DNA of 7,117 nt, taken from the NCBI GenBank assembly GCA_902773305.1, contig CACYEB010000198.1, positions 1 to 7,117 of the forward strand. Direction: 5' to 3'. This document shows, piece after piece, positions 1 to 6,489 of the stretch. The position numbers and the translations under genes were made by a program. Position 1 is the stretch's first letter; each line of letters starts with the position of its first letter. The notes under the pieces were generated by a model. The model was not told the origin of the DNA. It worked only from the letters and a program-made list of their open reading frames with translations, and made no database searches. The DNA comes from an uncultured Bacteroidia bacterium. Its GTDB lineage: Bacteria > Bacteroidota > Bacteroidia > Bacteroidales > UBA932.

Positions 1-113
1 GCGCTTACTGCGACGGACTGATATTAGCCGACTGCCTGAGAGGATTTGCAACCGAGCGTCAGGGAGCCAAAACTTTCAGGCGAAGGCATCTGCCCGGAGC
101 TAAATCCGCCTAG
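1..113 (+). CDS. 3' end of an unidentified protein (partial)
   Basis: The frame beginning at base 3 is open from the window edge to a TAG at 111-113 and gives about 36 residues, starting [18 protein letters not shown] and ending HLPGAKSA. I prefer it over the alternative open frame from base 2 (stop at 101-103) because its composition is more protein-like (mixed hydrophobic and charged residues, [10 protein letters not shown]) and because its stop sits exactly against the stop of the convergent rubrerythrin gene, as expected in this tightly packed region. No domain or family is recognisable from so short a tail, and the start lies outside the window. The stretch could instead be non-coding 3' sequence. 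Confidence 0.4.
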   Translation, partial: AYCDGLILADCLRGFATERQGAKTFRRRHLPGAKSA

Positions 114-649
114 AAGTTCTCGGCGCAGATTTCGAAGTAAGCCTGGGGATGGTTGCAGGCGGGGCATACCTCGGGAGCGGTTGTTCCCACTACGATATGG
201 CCGCAGTTGCGGCACTCCCAAACCTTGACCTCGCTCTTCTCGAATACCTTGGCGGTCTCCACATTCTTCAGCAGGGCACGGTAGCGCTCTTCGTGATGCT
301 TCTCGATGGCACCTATCAGGCGGAACTTCTTTGCCAGCTCGGGGAATCCCTCCTTCTCTGCCGTAACGGCAAACTCGGCATACATATCGGTCCACTCGTA
401 ATTCTCGCCCTCGGCAGCGGCCAGCAGATTGGCAGCCGTGTCACCTATTCCGTCAAGTTCCTTGAACCAGATTTTTGCGTGTTCCTTCTCGTTTTCGGCA
501 GTCTTCAGAAACAGTGCAGAAATCTGTTCGAAACCCTGTTTCTTGGCAACAGAAGCAAAATATGTGTATTTGTTGCGAGCCTGTGACTCACCGGCAAAAG
601 CGGCCTGGAGATTCTTTTCGGTTTGTGTTCCTTTGTACTTGTTATCCAT
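110..649 (-). CDS. rbr: Rubrerythrin
   Basis: This 179-residue protein is a cytoplasmic non-haem iron peroxidase that reduces hydrogen peroxide to water, with electrons coming from NADH through rubredoxin-type carriers. It protects anaerobes during oxygen exposure. The N-terminal ferritin-like four-helix domain (about residues 5-135) carries the diiron ligands: E21 in GESQAR, E54-x-x-H57 in ENEKEH, and a second E116-x-x-H119 in EKHHEERY. The C-terminal rubredoxin-like domain has two CxxC knuckles, C146/C149 and C162/C165, that bind one iron. Length and domain order match classical rubrerythrin, so it is neither a truncated nor a reversed form. The ATG at 649 is supported by a promoter about 25 bp upstream, with no clear Shine-Dalgarno. 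The gene is probably monocistronic: it is divergent from the lipoprotein gene, and its TAG overlaps the stop of the convergent ORF on the other strand. Confidence 0.96.
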   Translation of the reverse strand: MDNKYKGTQTEKNLQAAFAGESQARNKYTYFASVAKKQGFEQISALFLKTAENEKEHAKIWFKELDGIGDTAANLLAAAEGENYEWTDMYAEFAVTAEKEGFPELAKKFRLIGAIEKHHEERYRALLKNVETAKVFEKSEVKVWECRNCGHIVVGTTAPEVCPACNHPQAYFEICAENF

Positions 650-660
650 TGGTATGATTT

Positions 661-688
661 TTATAGTTTGTTTTTCACAAAGTTATAA
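661..688. repeat. Imperfect dyad in the rbr/lipoprotein divergent promoter
   Basis: TTATAGTTTGT (661-671) and ACAAAGTTATAA (677-688) form an inverted repeat around a 5-base centre, TTTTC. The outer arms TTATA/TATAA and inner arms TTTGT/ACAAA pair perfectly and are separated by a one-base versus two-base mismatch. It covers the -7 element of rbr and its predicted start. It could be an operator, or simply two divergent -7 elements facing each other. No regulator is identified; the site does not match the 7-1-7 PerR box. Confidence 0.4.
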
Positions 689-711
689 AAAGTAATCAGA
701 TATTATGAAAA
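678..711 (-). promoter_or_regulatory. Bacteroidota-type promoter of rbr
   Basis: Read on the minus strand, TAACTTTG (685 to 678) matches the Bacteroidota -7 consensus TAnnTTTG exactly. About 21 bp upstream is a weaker -33-like TTTC/TTTT (around 711 to 707). The predicted transcript start is near 671-674, which gives an AT-rich leader of about 22-25 bases before the rbr ATG. The -33 region overlaps the start codon of the divergent lipoprotein gene. The consensus is established knowledge; the transcript start is inferred. Confidence 0.6.
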
Positions 712-1598
712 CCTTTATCAGAATCTTCTCTCTTTCGCTGGCAACGGCGGCAATCCTCATCTCTTGCAAAGATGTAAAGCAATCCGATGAATATCAGGCG
801 TTGACAAACCGCATCGATTCATTGCAGAAAGTCAACAAGCAGCTTAAGAGCAACTATAACGAAACCCTGGACCTGCTCAACGAGATCGAGTCCGGGTTCA
901 CCGACCTCTCAGAAGCCGAGCACAGCCTCATCGCCCTCTCGATAGAAAACCAGGGTGACACCGTTTCGCGCCGCGACATTATGCTCAAGGAGGTAGAGCG
1001 TGTCAAAAACAAAATAGCCGACCAGCAGCAGAAAATTGACAACCTGCAGAAACAACTCTCCGGCAGCAACGCCAAGAACAAGACTCTGGCAGCCACCATC
1101 AACCGCCTGCAGAGCGAACTGGACCAGAAAACCGCAGTCATCGCCGACCTGCAGCAGACCATCAGCAGCCAGAGAGAGGAAATCGGTAAACTCACCGGCA
1201 CAGTGGCCGGCCTGGAGCAGGATGTCGCCGATCTCAAAGAGCAGTCCGAGAGCCAGCAGCAGACGATAGAAATGCAGGACAAGAGCTATCACACCGTAAG
1301 TTACATCTGCGGTACCGAAGCCGAACTCATAGAATGGGGACTGTTCGAAAGGAAAGGCATCTTTGATGCCGGCAGGCTGCTGGATGTCGCCGGCACCGCA
1401 GCCGACTTCAAGAGCTTTGACCGCCGCGAGATAAGACTGCTGCCCACCGGAGGCAAGCATATCAAACTGCTCACCAACCACCCGGACTACAGCTACACCA
1501 TAATCAAGAACTCCGACGGCTCCGAGAACATCCAAATCAACGACACCGAAGCATTCTGGAGTATCTCCCGCTTTTTGGTGGTACGGATAAGGAAGTAA
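705..1598 (+). CDS. Coiled-coil lipoprotein of unknown function
   Basis: This 297-residue protein starts with a lipoprotein signal peptide: a charged start (K2, R6), a hydrophobic core at residues 7-19, and a lipobox L-I-S-C with the acylated cysteine at C21. It is therefore predicted to be anchored in the membrane facing the periplasm or outer membrane. Residues about 28-195 are a long heptad-rich coiled coil full of Q, E, K and L. Residues about 196-297 form a compact C-terminal domain with CGTEAELIEWGLFERKGIF, an N-H-P-x-Y-S-Y motif around 258-264 and a final FWSISRFLVVRIRK. From memory, this coiled coil plus HP-x-x-SY tail layout recurs in uncharacterised Bacteroidota lipoproteins. I cannot assign a function; a structural or envelope-tethering role is only a guess. 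The ATG at 705 is chosen because the signal peptide begins there. The gene has no neighbour on its strand. Its TAA lies 3 bp from the stop of the convergent WYL gene, leaving no room for a separate terminator. Confidence 0.9.
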   Translation: MKTFIRIFSLSLATAAILISCKDVKQSDEYQALTNRIDSLQKVNKQLKSNYNETLDLLNEIESGFTDLSEAEHSLIALSIENQGDTVSRRDIMLKEVERVKNKIADQQQKIDNLQKQLSGSNAKNKTLAATINRLQSELDQKTAVIADLQQTISSQREEIGKLTGTVAGLEQDVADLKEQSESQQQTIEMQDKSYHTVSYICGTEAELIEWGLFERKGIFDAGRLLDVAGTAADFKSFDRREIRLLPTGGKHIKLLTNHPDYSYTIIKNSDGSENIQINDTEAFWSISRFLVVRIRK

Positions 1599-1601
1599 TC
1601 C

Positions 1602-2588
1602 CTACCGATAATTATCCGCTGCCTGACGGACCATATCGCCCACTTCGGCGGCATAACCGGCCGGAGAAAGCACCTTGACGAACTGGCCGTATGAGAGCAG
1701 CTTGCGGGTAAAATCGATTGTGGGATGGATATGATAGACAAAGTCAGAAAAGGGTTCGGAACTTTCCGGGCCCTTTTCTGCTGAAGGGACCTCCACCTGC
1801 GAGGCATGAAGCGGCAGGGACCTGAAGTAACTTACGTACTGCTGGGTGAATACCCGCACCCTGACATCCATCAGGGGCACCGAATCATCTATCACGACTC
1901 CGTAATAGTCACGGAAATAATCGGCTGCAGCGACTGTCTTTTTCTCCTTTCGGAAATACTCCTTGAGCAATTTGGAATCGAACTCCCGGTCCAGAATCCT
2001 GCACTGCCCTATCCTGTCCAGGCCATACACCCTGGAATCATTCTCCGAAGGCTTGTAAGCCAGCAAATACCACCGCTGTTCGCGGAGTTTCAGGCAGTAA
2101 GGATACACTTGCGACACATTGGCTTCGGCGCCCTTCTTGAAACTCTTGTGCACGATTTCAAGTATGCGCGAAGAGCGTATCGCCTCCATAATGGTCCCCA
2201 GGGCAGCGCCACCCGAAGAAGGGATATCTTCCAGCAGGATGCGGTCCGCCATCTCGCCTCCGCGTGAAACCGCTTCATTTATGCTGAGCGAATTAAGCAG
2301 CAGCCGCTTTACCTGCCCAGCCTGGAGGGAATCATCTTCTGCGATCCGGTAGCGGAAATGGCCGTCTATGCGCCTGGCCTCCAGCGTTATGGCAAACAGG
2401 CTCTCTATCTCGCACTTGTAATTGTAGAAAGTCTTGCGCGGAATCTCGTCCTCGTGATTTTCGTTATAAACGCAGTGAGCCCACTTGCGGTTGATTTCTT
2501 CCCGCGAGAGGCCGCGTTCGCCCGCCTCTGATATATTGTTCAGAAGCCACAGGTAGCGCGCCATGAGAGATGCCGTATCAGTTTTCAT
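1602..2588 (-). CDS. WYL-domain transcriptional regulator
   Basis: This 328-residue protein is a predicted DNA-binding regulator. Residues 1-82 form a winged helix-turn-helix, with the likely recognition helix around PRKTFYNYKCEIESLF (50-65). Residues about 140-205 are the WYL domain, with W173-Y174-L175 in QRWYLLAYKP and the following SRVYGLDRI strand. Residues about 240-325 match the WCX C-terminal extension (FVKVLSPAGYAAEVGDMV). WYL domains are known to sense ligands, often nucleotides or nucleic-acid ends, and WYL regulators frequently control defence or DNA-damage genes, but no such genes are visible here. The frame extends to a GTG at 2616-2618. I reject that start because it lies at or before the predicted transcript start; the ATG at 2586-2588 also fits where homology-like sequence begins. 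The gene follows atpG on the same strand after 131 bp, and its TAG is 3 bp from the convergent lipoprotein stop. Its target is unknown; autoregulation through the dyad at its promoter is plausible. Confidence 0.88.
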   Translation of the reverse strand: MKTDTASLMARYLWLLNNISEAGERGLSREEINRKWAHCVYNENHEDEIPRKTFYNYKCEIESLFAITLEARRIDGHFRYRIAEDDSLQAGQVKRLLLNSLSINEAVSRGGEMADRILLEDIPSSGGAALGTIMEAIRSSRILEIVHKSFKKGAEANVSQVYPYCLKLREQRWYLLAYKPSENDSRVYGLDRIGQCRILDREFDSKLLKEYFRKEKKTVAAADYFRDYYGVVIDDSVPLMDVRVRVFTQQYVSYFRSLPLHASQVEVPSAEKGPESSEPFSDFVYHIHPTIDFTRKLLSYGQFVKVLSPAGYAAEVGDMVRQAADNYR

Positions 2589-2623
2589 AAAAAAAATTTG
2601 TGTGTCAGTATTTGGCACACAAA
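2589..2623 (-). terminator. Hairpin plus T8 tract: probable intrinsic terminator of the ATP synthase operon
   Basis: On the minus strand, TTTGTGTG (2623 to 2616) pairs perfectly with CACACAAA (2604 to 2597). One mismatch and one further C-G pair follow, leaving a 7-base loop. Eight consecutive T's (2596 to 2589) come directly after the stem, and the WYL ATG begins at the next base. This is the order of an intrinsic terminator for transcripts arriving from atpG. The stem is short and AT-rich (three G-C pairs in the 8 bp), so efficiency may be partial. The same dyad overlaps the WYL promoter and could instead be an operator. Confidence 0.5.
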
Positions 2624-2650
2624 GTAACGAATTTTGTCTCAGAAAACAAA
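2620..2650 (-). promoter_or_regulatory. Bacteroidota-type promoter of the WYL regulator
   Basis: Read on the minus strand, a -33 TTTG (2650 to 2647) is followed after exactly 19 bp by TTACTTTG (2627 to 2620), which fits TAnnTTTG with one mismatch. The predicted transcript start is around 2613-2616, giving a leader of about 25-28 bases before the ATG at 2588. This placement rules out the upstream GTG as the start codon. No Shine-Dalgarno is visible in the T-rich leader. Confidence 0.55.
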
Positions 2651-2660
2651 CATAAAAGCC

Positions 2661-2723
2661 ATGAAACTTATTATCGCAATAGCCATTATCGCTGCAAGCG
2701 TGATTTTCGCTTCGCAGGACTAA
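2661..2723 (+). CDS. Candidate 20-residue hydrophobic peptide
   Basis: An ATG at 2661 opens a 20-codon frame ending in TAA at 2721-2723. The peptide begins MKLIIAIAIIAASVIF and ends ASQD: one basic residue, a 14-residue hydrophobic run and a short polar tail. It resembles a single membrane helix or a signal peptide without a mature part. It lies divergently from the WYL gene, and its stop overlaps the convergent atpG stop by 3 bases. I find no convincing promoter or ribosome-binding site for it, and an ORF this short can arise by chance. It may also be the remnant of a lost secreted protein. Confidence 0.25.
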   Translation: MKLIIAIAIIAASVIFASQD

Positions 2724-3580
2724 CCCAGTTTGCCGTTGGAGATGTCCGTGAGTTCTTCGGTGATGTCCTGCTGGCGCTGCTTGTTGTATGTCAGGCGCAA
2801 CTGGGCCAGAAGGTCCTCGGCGTTGTCGCTGGCGGTCTGCATCGCAATCATACGGCAGGCGTTTTCGCTTGCGTTGCTGCTGAGCATTGTGGCATACAGG
2901 TCGGTGCGCATCACCAGCGGCAGCAACTCCTCCACCACCTCCACGGCAGAAGGCTCCACTATCAGGTCATCATCGCCTGTGGCAGCAGCATCACCCGCGA
3001 ATCCGTCCGAAACGGGCAGCCAGGTGCGGTTGACCATACTCTGGCGGGCGGCGTTGTAATAATGCATATATATCAGTTCCACGCGGCAGAAACGGCCCTC
3101 TGAATAAGCATCCATAAAGAATTGCGCCAGAGACGCCATCTCTCCGTACGAGAGGCTGTCGGAAGCGTGGATATAATCTCCGCAGACGTCCAAACCTGCC
3201 TTACGAGCCATCCTGGCGACCTTTTCTCCCACCGGATAAACCTCAACCTGCGCCCCGTCTTCTTTGATGTGCGTCACACGGGATGCCAGCGCCTTGAATA
3301 TGTTGGCGTTGTAACTGCCGCAAAGGGCGGTATTGGAAGAGAATACGACGACCGCCACCCTGCCCTGCGAATGGCCGGCAGCAGCCAGGGACGTATTGCC
3401 GATATAGGCCGATACACGGGAAAAAATATCGTAAAGGGCACTCTTGTAGGCATCCAGACCGCCCACCATACGTTGTGCCTTGCGCAACTTGGCAGACGCC
3501 ACCATCTTCATCGCCTGAGTAATCTTGAGCGTACTGCTCACAGACGATATCCGGGCCTTTATCTCTTTGAGGGATGCCAT
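2720..3580 (-). CDS. atpG: F1Fo ATP synthase subunit gamma
   Basis: Gamma is the central rotor shaft of F1. It couples rotation of the c-ring to conformational changes in the alpha3beta3 head on the cytoplasmic side of the membrane. The 286-residue length is close to that of the E. coli protein. The N-terminal helix is typical (MASLKEIKARISSVSSTLKITQAMKMV at the start, residues 1-27), as are the central Rossmann-like segment with S-N-T-A-L-C-G-S-Y-N around 82-91 and the C-terminal signature helix (SENACRMIAMQTASDNA, 238-254; YNKQRQQDITEELTDI, 265-280). The two end helices form the antiparallel coiled coil of the shaft. It is the last gene of the operon, starting 12 bp after atpA, and its TAG is followed about 100 bp later by a hairpin with a T tract. 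Confidence 0.97.
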   Translation of the reverse strand: MASLKEIKARISSVSSTLKITQAMKMVASAKLRKAQRMVGGLDAYKSALYDIFSRVSAYIGNTSLAAAGHSQGRVAVVVFSSNTALCGSYNANIFKALASRVTHIKEDGAQVEVYPVGEKVARMARKAGLDVCGDYIHASDSLSYGEMASLAQFFMDAYSEGRFCRVELIYMHYYNAARQSMVNRTWLPVSDGFAGDAAATGDDDLIVEPSAVEVVEELLPLVMRTDLYATMLSSNASENACRMIAMQTASDNAEDLLAQLRLTYNKQRQQDITEELTDISNGKLG

Positions 3581-3592
3581 CTCAAGCCTTCA

Positions 3593-5173
3593 TTATGAAT
3601 TCAATATTGAAGAGCATACGGCGGCCGCGGCGGCCTGGATCGCCGCCTCTGTCTCCGGGGTAATACCCGAAGTGCGGATCTTCTCGAAGGTGTCGCCGGC
3701 TGCCAGATTCTCTATAAGGAGTTTCTCGAAATCGGGCACCTTCTCCAGAGGGATATCCTTCATAAGGGCCTTCGTGCCGCAATACAACACGGCGATCTGT
3801 CGTTCCACGGGCATAACGGCGTGCAGCGGCTGGATCAGCAGACGGGTGTTCTTTCGCCCCTTGTCCAAGGTCATCATAGAAATGGCGTCCATATCGCTGC
3901 TGTACTTGCTGAAGGCCTCCAGCTCGCGGTACTGGGCCTGGTCTATCTTCAGGGTACCGGCCACCTTCTTCATCGCCTTTGTCTGGGCGTTGCCGCCCAC
4001 ACGGGAGACGGAAATGCCGACGTTGATGGCGGGGCGGTTACCCTGGTTGAAGAGGTCGGTCTCCAGGAAAATCTGGCCGTCGGTGATGGAAATCACGTTG
4101 GTGGGAATATAGGCCGACACATCGCCCGCCTGCGTCTCTATGATCGGCAGCGCGGTGAGAGAGCCACCGGCACGCACGCGCCCTTTCATACTCTCGGGAA
4201 GGTCGTTCATCATCTGGGCCACCTCCTGCTGCGCGATAATCTTGGCGGCACGCTCCAGAAGCCTGGAATGCAGGTAGAAGATATCGCCGGGATACGCCTC
4301 GCGGCCCGAGGGACGCTTCAAGATCAGGGACACTTCGCGGTAGGCCACAGCCTGCTTGCTCAGGTCATCGTATATCACCAGCGCGTGACGTCCCGTGTCA
4401 CGGAAATACTCACCCACGGCAGCGCCTGCAAACGGTGCATAATAGCGCAGCGCGGCTGAGTCACCCGCTGTAGCGGCAATCACTATAGTGTAGTCCATCG
4501 CCTTGTGTGCGCGCAGGGTCTCCACGGTGGTGGCCACGGTAGAAGCCTTCTGTCCGATGGCCACATAGATGCAATAGACCGGGTCGCCGTTTTCGTAGCC
4601 TGAGCGCTGGTTGATAATGGTATCGATCGCTATGGAAGTCTTGCCTGTCTGGCGGTCGCCGATAATCAGTTCCCTCTGGCCGCGGCCGATAGGAATCATA
4701 CTGTCAATGGCCTTTATGCCGGTCTGCAGCGGCTCGTTCACCGGCTGGCGGAAAATCACGCCGGGGGCCTTGCGTTCCAGCGGCATGCGGAAACTCTCAC
4801 CGGTAAGTTCACCCGCTCCGTCCAACGGCTCTCCCAGAGGGGTTATCACCCTGCCAAGCATAGATTCGCGTACGTCGATGGATGCGGTGCGATAGGTACG
4901 CTTGACGATGTCACCTTCTTTGACTATATCGGTGGGACCCAGCAGCACTGCTCCCACGTTGTCCACCTCCAGGTTCATCACCACCGCCTTCTCGCCGTTC
5001 TCGAACTCCAACAGCTCGCCGGCCTGGGCGGCATTGAGGCCCCAGATCCGCACAACGCCGTCGCTCACGCTCAGCACCTCTCCCACTTCTTCAGTCTTTG
5101 CGGTAAGATCTACCCGGCGCAGCTCTTCAAGCAGCACTTTGGATATCTCGCCGGGCTTTATGCTATCTTCCAT
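3593..5173 (-). CDS. atpA: F1Fo ATP synthase subunit alpha
   Basis: Alpha forms the F1 hexamer with beta. It binds nucleotide at non-catalytic sites and donates the arginine finger to the catalytic sites. In this 526-residue protein, residues about 25-95 are the N-terminal beta-barrel, the P-loop is GDRQTGKTS (172-180), and the Walker B-like strand is ALVIYDD (264-270). The arginine finger is R391 in SVSRVGG, and the C-terminal helical domain spans about 395-520. A segment at 311-336 ([26 protein letters not shown]) before [14 protein letters not shown] is longer than in E. coli alpha, which fits Bacteroidota versions as I recall them. All nucleotide-site residues look intact. It starts 4 bp after the atpH stop and ends 12 bp before atpG, so it is co-transcribed. 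Confidence 0.98.
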   Translation of the reverse strand: MEDSIKPGEISKVLLEELRRVDLTAKTEEVGEVLSVSDGVVRIWGLNAAQAGELLEFENGEKAVVMNLEVDNVGAVLLGPTDIVKEGDIVKRTYRTASIDVRESMLGRVITPLGEPLDGAGELTGESFRMPLERKAPGVIFRQPVNEPLQTGIKAIDSMIPIGRGQRELIIGDRQTGKTSIAIDTIINQRSGYENGDPVYCIYVAIGQKASTVATTVETLRAHKAMDYTIVIAATAGDSAALRYYAPFAGAAVGEYFRDTGRHALVIYDDLSKQAVAYREVSLILKRPSGREAYPGDIFYLHSRLLERAAKIIAQQEVAQMMNDLPESMKGRVRAGGSLTALPIIETQAGDVSAYIPTNVISITDGQIFLETDLFNQGNRPAINVGISVSRVGGNAQTKAMKKVAGTLKIDQAQYRELEAFSKYSSDMDAISMMTLDKGRKNTRLLIQPLHAVMPVERQIAVLYCGTKALMKDIPLEKVPDFEKLLIENLAAGDTFEKIRTSGITPETEAAIQAAAAAVCSSILNS

Positions 5174-5177
5174 AAAC

Positions 5178-5723
5178 CTAAATTATTCTCTTGTTGTTAT
5201 TCGTCTCAAATGCTTTTTTCAAATCGCGTATCTGGCGCCTGACGCTGGCGTCCAGACGACGGTCGGCAACCTTGTAAACGAAGCCGCCGATGATGCCGGG
5301 ATCCACCGTCACCTCTATATCGACGCTTGCCCCGGGCATCTTTTCAAGAGTCAGGGTCCGAAGCTTCTCCAGCAACTGTTCCGACGGAGGGGAAGCCACC
5401 GTAAGGCGCGCATCCACTATTCCGCGGACCCTTTTGTACTCCAAGATGAAAGCCGAAAGGATGCGTCGCAGTCCGGCCTCCCTGCGATGGGCCACCACCA
5501 GAGAGAGGAATCTCTCAAAGGCCGGACACATACCGGGCACGGCCTTCCCGAAGAGTTCCATCTTCCTGGCAGACGGCAGCGGCTTGCCCAGGATTTCTCC
5601 CAGGGCAGGCAATGCCGCCAGCAGCGTACGGGCATTGCCGAGACATTCCTCTTCCTGGGAACACTCCCGGCAATACTGTTCCAATGCTACGGCATATCGC
5701 TTTGCAAGAAGTCCGCTGTTCAT
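5178..5723 (-). CDS. atpH: F1Fo ATP synthase subunit delta
   Basis: Delta (the OSCP equivalent) links the top of the alpha3beta3 head to the peripheral stalk made of b subunits. The protein has 181 residues, normal for the family. It opens with the typical [11 protein letters not shown] (4-14) of the N-terminal six-helix domain (to about residue 105). Its C-terminal domain contains the conserved [12 protein letters not shown] followed by [10 protein letters not shown] around 141-164, which is the family signature. An unusual feature is three cysteines close together in the first helices (C18, C21, C27, arranged C-x2-C-x5-C). The gene starts 6 bp after the atpF stop and ends 4 bp before atpA. 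Confidence 0.95.
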   Translation of the reverse strand: MNSGLLAKRYAVALEQYCRECSQEEECLGNARTLLAALPALGEILGKPLPSARKMELFGKAVPGMCPAFERFLSLVVAHRREAGLRRILSAFILEYKRVRGIVDARLTVASPPSEQLLEKLRTLTLEKMPGASVDIEVTVDPGIIGGFVYKVADRRLDASVRRQIRDLKKAFETNNNKRII

Positions 5724-5729
5724 AGTACG

Positions 5730-6221
5730 CTAACCATTGGCTTCGTCGGCAAGAATCTCCTGCAGCGCCTTCTGCGCCCGGTCATCGTCCATCTGGCCGC
5801 GAAGCACCTTGGATGCCATCTGTATGGCTATCATTGCCACCTCTCCCCTCGCGCTTGCCAGTATGGCATCCTTCTCTTCATTTGCCTGCTTCTTGGCCTC
5901 GGCGATGATACGGGCCGCCTCCTCGGCAGCAGTCTCGCGGGCATCGCCCACAATCTTGTCGCGGCTGGCGGCGGCATCCTTGAGGATGTTCACCTTTTCG
6001 CGCTCGGCGTCGGCAATAATCCTCTTCCCTTCTTCTTCCAGACCCGCAATGCGGACCTCGGCGGCCCGGGCTGCGTCAAGCTGGGTATCAATATATTTCT
6101 CCCGCTTCTCTACAGAGCCCAGGATCACCGGAAAGGCAAATTTGGCCAGGATGAAGAAGACTACGCCAAAGGCAATCGTCATCCAGAACAGCAAACCTCC
6201 TGATGGTGTCAGAAGTCCCAT
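5730..6221 (-). CDS. atpF: F1Fo ATP synthase subunit b
   Basis: Subunit b is the peripheral stalk. Its single N-terminal membrane helix contacts subunit a, and its long helical coiled coil reaches up to delta and holds the F1 head still. The 163-residue protein has one hydrophobic segment, about residues 9-35 (LLFWMTIAFGVVFFILAKFA and on). An almost uninterrupted charged, alanine-rich helix follows (K39-R43 region to about 145), with the typical membrane-proximal VEKREKYI. No second, b'-type gene is present, so a homodimer is expected. The ATG at 6221 is 18 bp downstream of the atpE stop, and the stop is 6 bp from atpH. Confidence 0.96.
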   Translation of the reverse strand: MGLLTPSGGLLFWMTIAFGVVFFILAKFAFPVILGSVEKREKYIDTQLDAARAAEVRIAGLEEEGKRIIADAEREKVNILKDAAASRDKIVGDARETAAEEAARIIAEAKKQANEEKDAILASARGEVAMIAIQMASKVLRGQMDDDRAQKALQEILADEANG

Positions 6222-6239
6222 AGTCTGCCTGAATCGGGA

Positions 6240-6452
6240 TTAGAGCGCCATAAAGCAGACTACCACTGCGAACAGTGCCACACCCTCGATGAGGGCTGCC
6301 ACGATAATCATAGAGGTACGGATGTTGCCGGCACTCTCAGGCTGGCGGGCAATGGCTTCCATTGCAGATTTACCGATTTTACTGATACCGAAAGCCGCTC
6401 CGAAAACGCAGAGTGCAGCACCTATAGCGGCAGCGATTTTTGCAAGTTCCAT
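6240..6452 (-). CDS. atpE: F1Fo ATP synthase subunit c
   Basis: Subunit c forms the membrane rotor ring that carries protons. In this 70-residue version, helix 1 is glycine- and alanine-rich (about residues 5-28). The polar loop is the conserved A-R-Q-P (35-38), and helix 2 carries the ion-binding carboxylate E56 in AALIEGVALF. Aligned by eye to the Na+-type Ilyobacter c subunit, the Q32 position is I, the S after the Glu is G, and the Tyr position is F. This suggests H+ rather than Na+ coupling. The frame could begin at a TTG two codons earlier, but the ATG at 6450-6452 gives the usual MELAKIAAAIG start. It sits 37 bp after atpB behind a very AT-rich leader, which may help high expression, since c is needed in many copies. 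Confidence 0.96.
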   Translation of the reverse strand: MELAKIAAAIGAALCVFGAAFGISKIGKSAMEAIARQPESAGNIRTSMIIVAALIEGVALFAVVVCFMAL

Positions 6453-6489
6453 AATCAATTGTTTATTAATAGTTTATAAATAATAATCT
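6453..6489 (-). promoter_or_regulatory. AT-rich leader of atpE
   Basis: The gap between atpB and atpE has 33 A/T of 37 bases and no Shine-Dalgarno. It is the largest gap within the operon; the others are 4-18 bp. In Bacteroidota, unstructured AT-rich leaders favour translation, and c is needed in a ring of roughly ten copies, so a role in raising atpE translation is inferred. A processing site is also possible. No TAnnTTTG promoter is visible here. Confidence 0.35.

Noticed and set aside
34..100. Resemblance to a glycine riboswitch (GAGAG, ACCGA, GGAGCCAAAA, CTTTCAGGCGAAGG)
   Set aside because: The required hairpin between GAGAG and ACCGA is missing (only 8 bases), there is an extra insert after ACCGA, and nothing lies downstream on the plus strand to regulate. 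The frame from base 3 is open across it.
661..688. PerR box upstream of rbr
   Set aside because: The arms TTATA and TATAA are present but are 18 bases apart rather than in the TTATAATnATTATAA arrangement, so calling a PerR site is not justified.
909..1535. 208-codon minus-strand ORF inside the lipoprotein gene
   Set aside because: The plus strand carries a clear signal peptide, coiled coil and C-terminal domain; the minus frame is a repetitive shadow of the Q/E-rich coiled coil.
2616..2618. GTG start adding ten residues to the WYL regulator
   Set aside because: It lies at or before the predicted transcript start, only 1-2 bases from the -7 element, and the added residues (PNTDTQIFF) are encoded by the dyad and T tract.
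2600..3103. 167-codon plus-strand ORF across the WYL-atpG gap
   Set aside because: Most of it is antisense to atpG, and its start lies inside the hairpin region with no promoter or ribosome-binding context.
3525..4459. Plus-strand ORFs (3525-4112, 3821-4459) opposite atpA
   Set aside because: They are antisense to a strongly conserved gene with all its motifs intact and show no recognisable domain or start context.
4902..6203. 433-codon plus-strand ORF opposite atpA, atpH and atpF
   Set aside because: It spans three genuine ATP synthase genes in antisense and has low-complexity, non-protein-like composition, as expected from the mirrored codon bias of a GC-rich gene.
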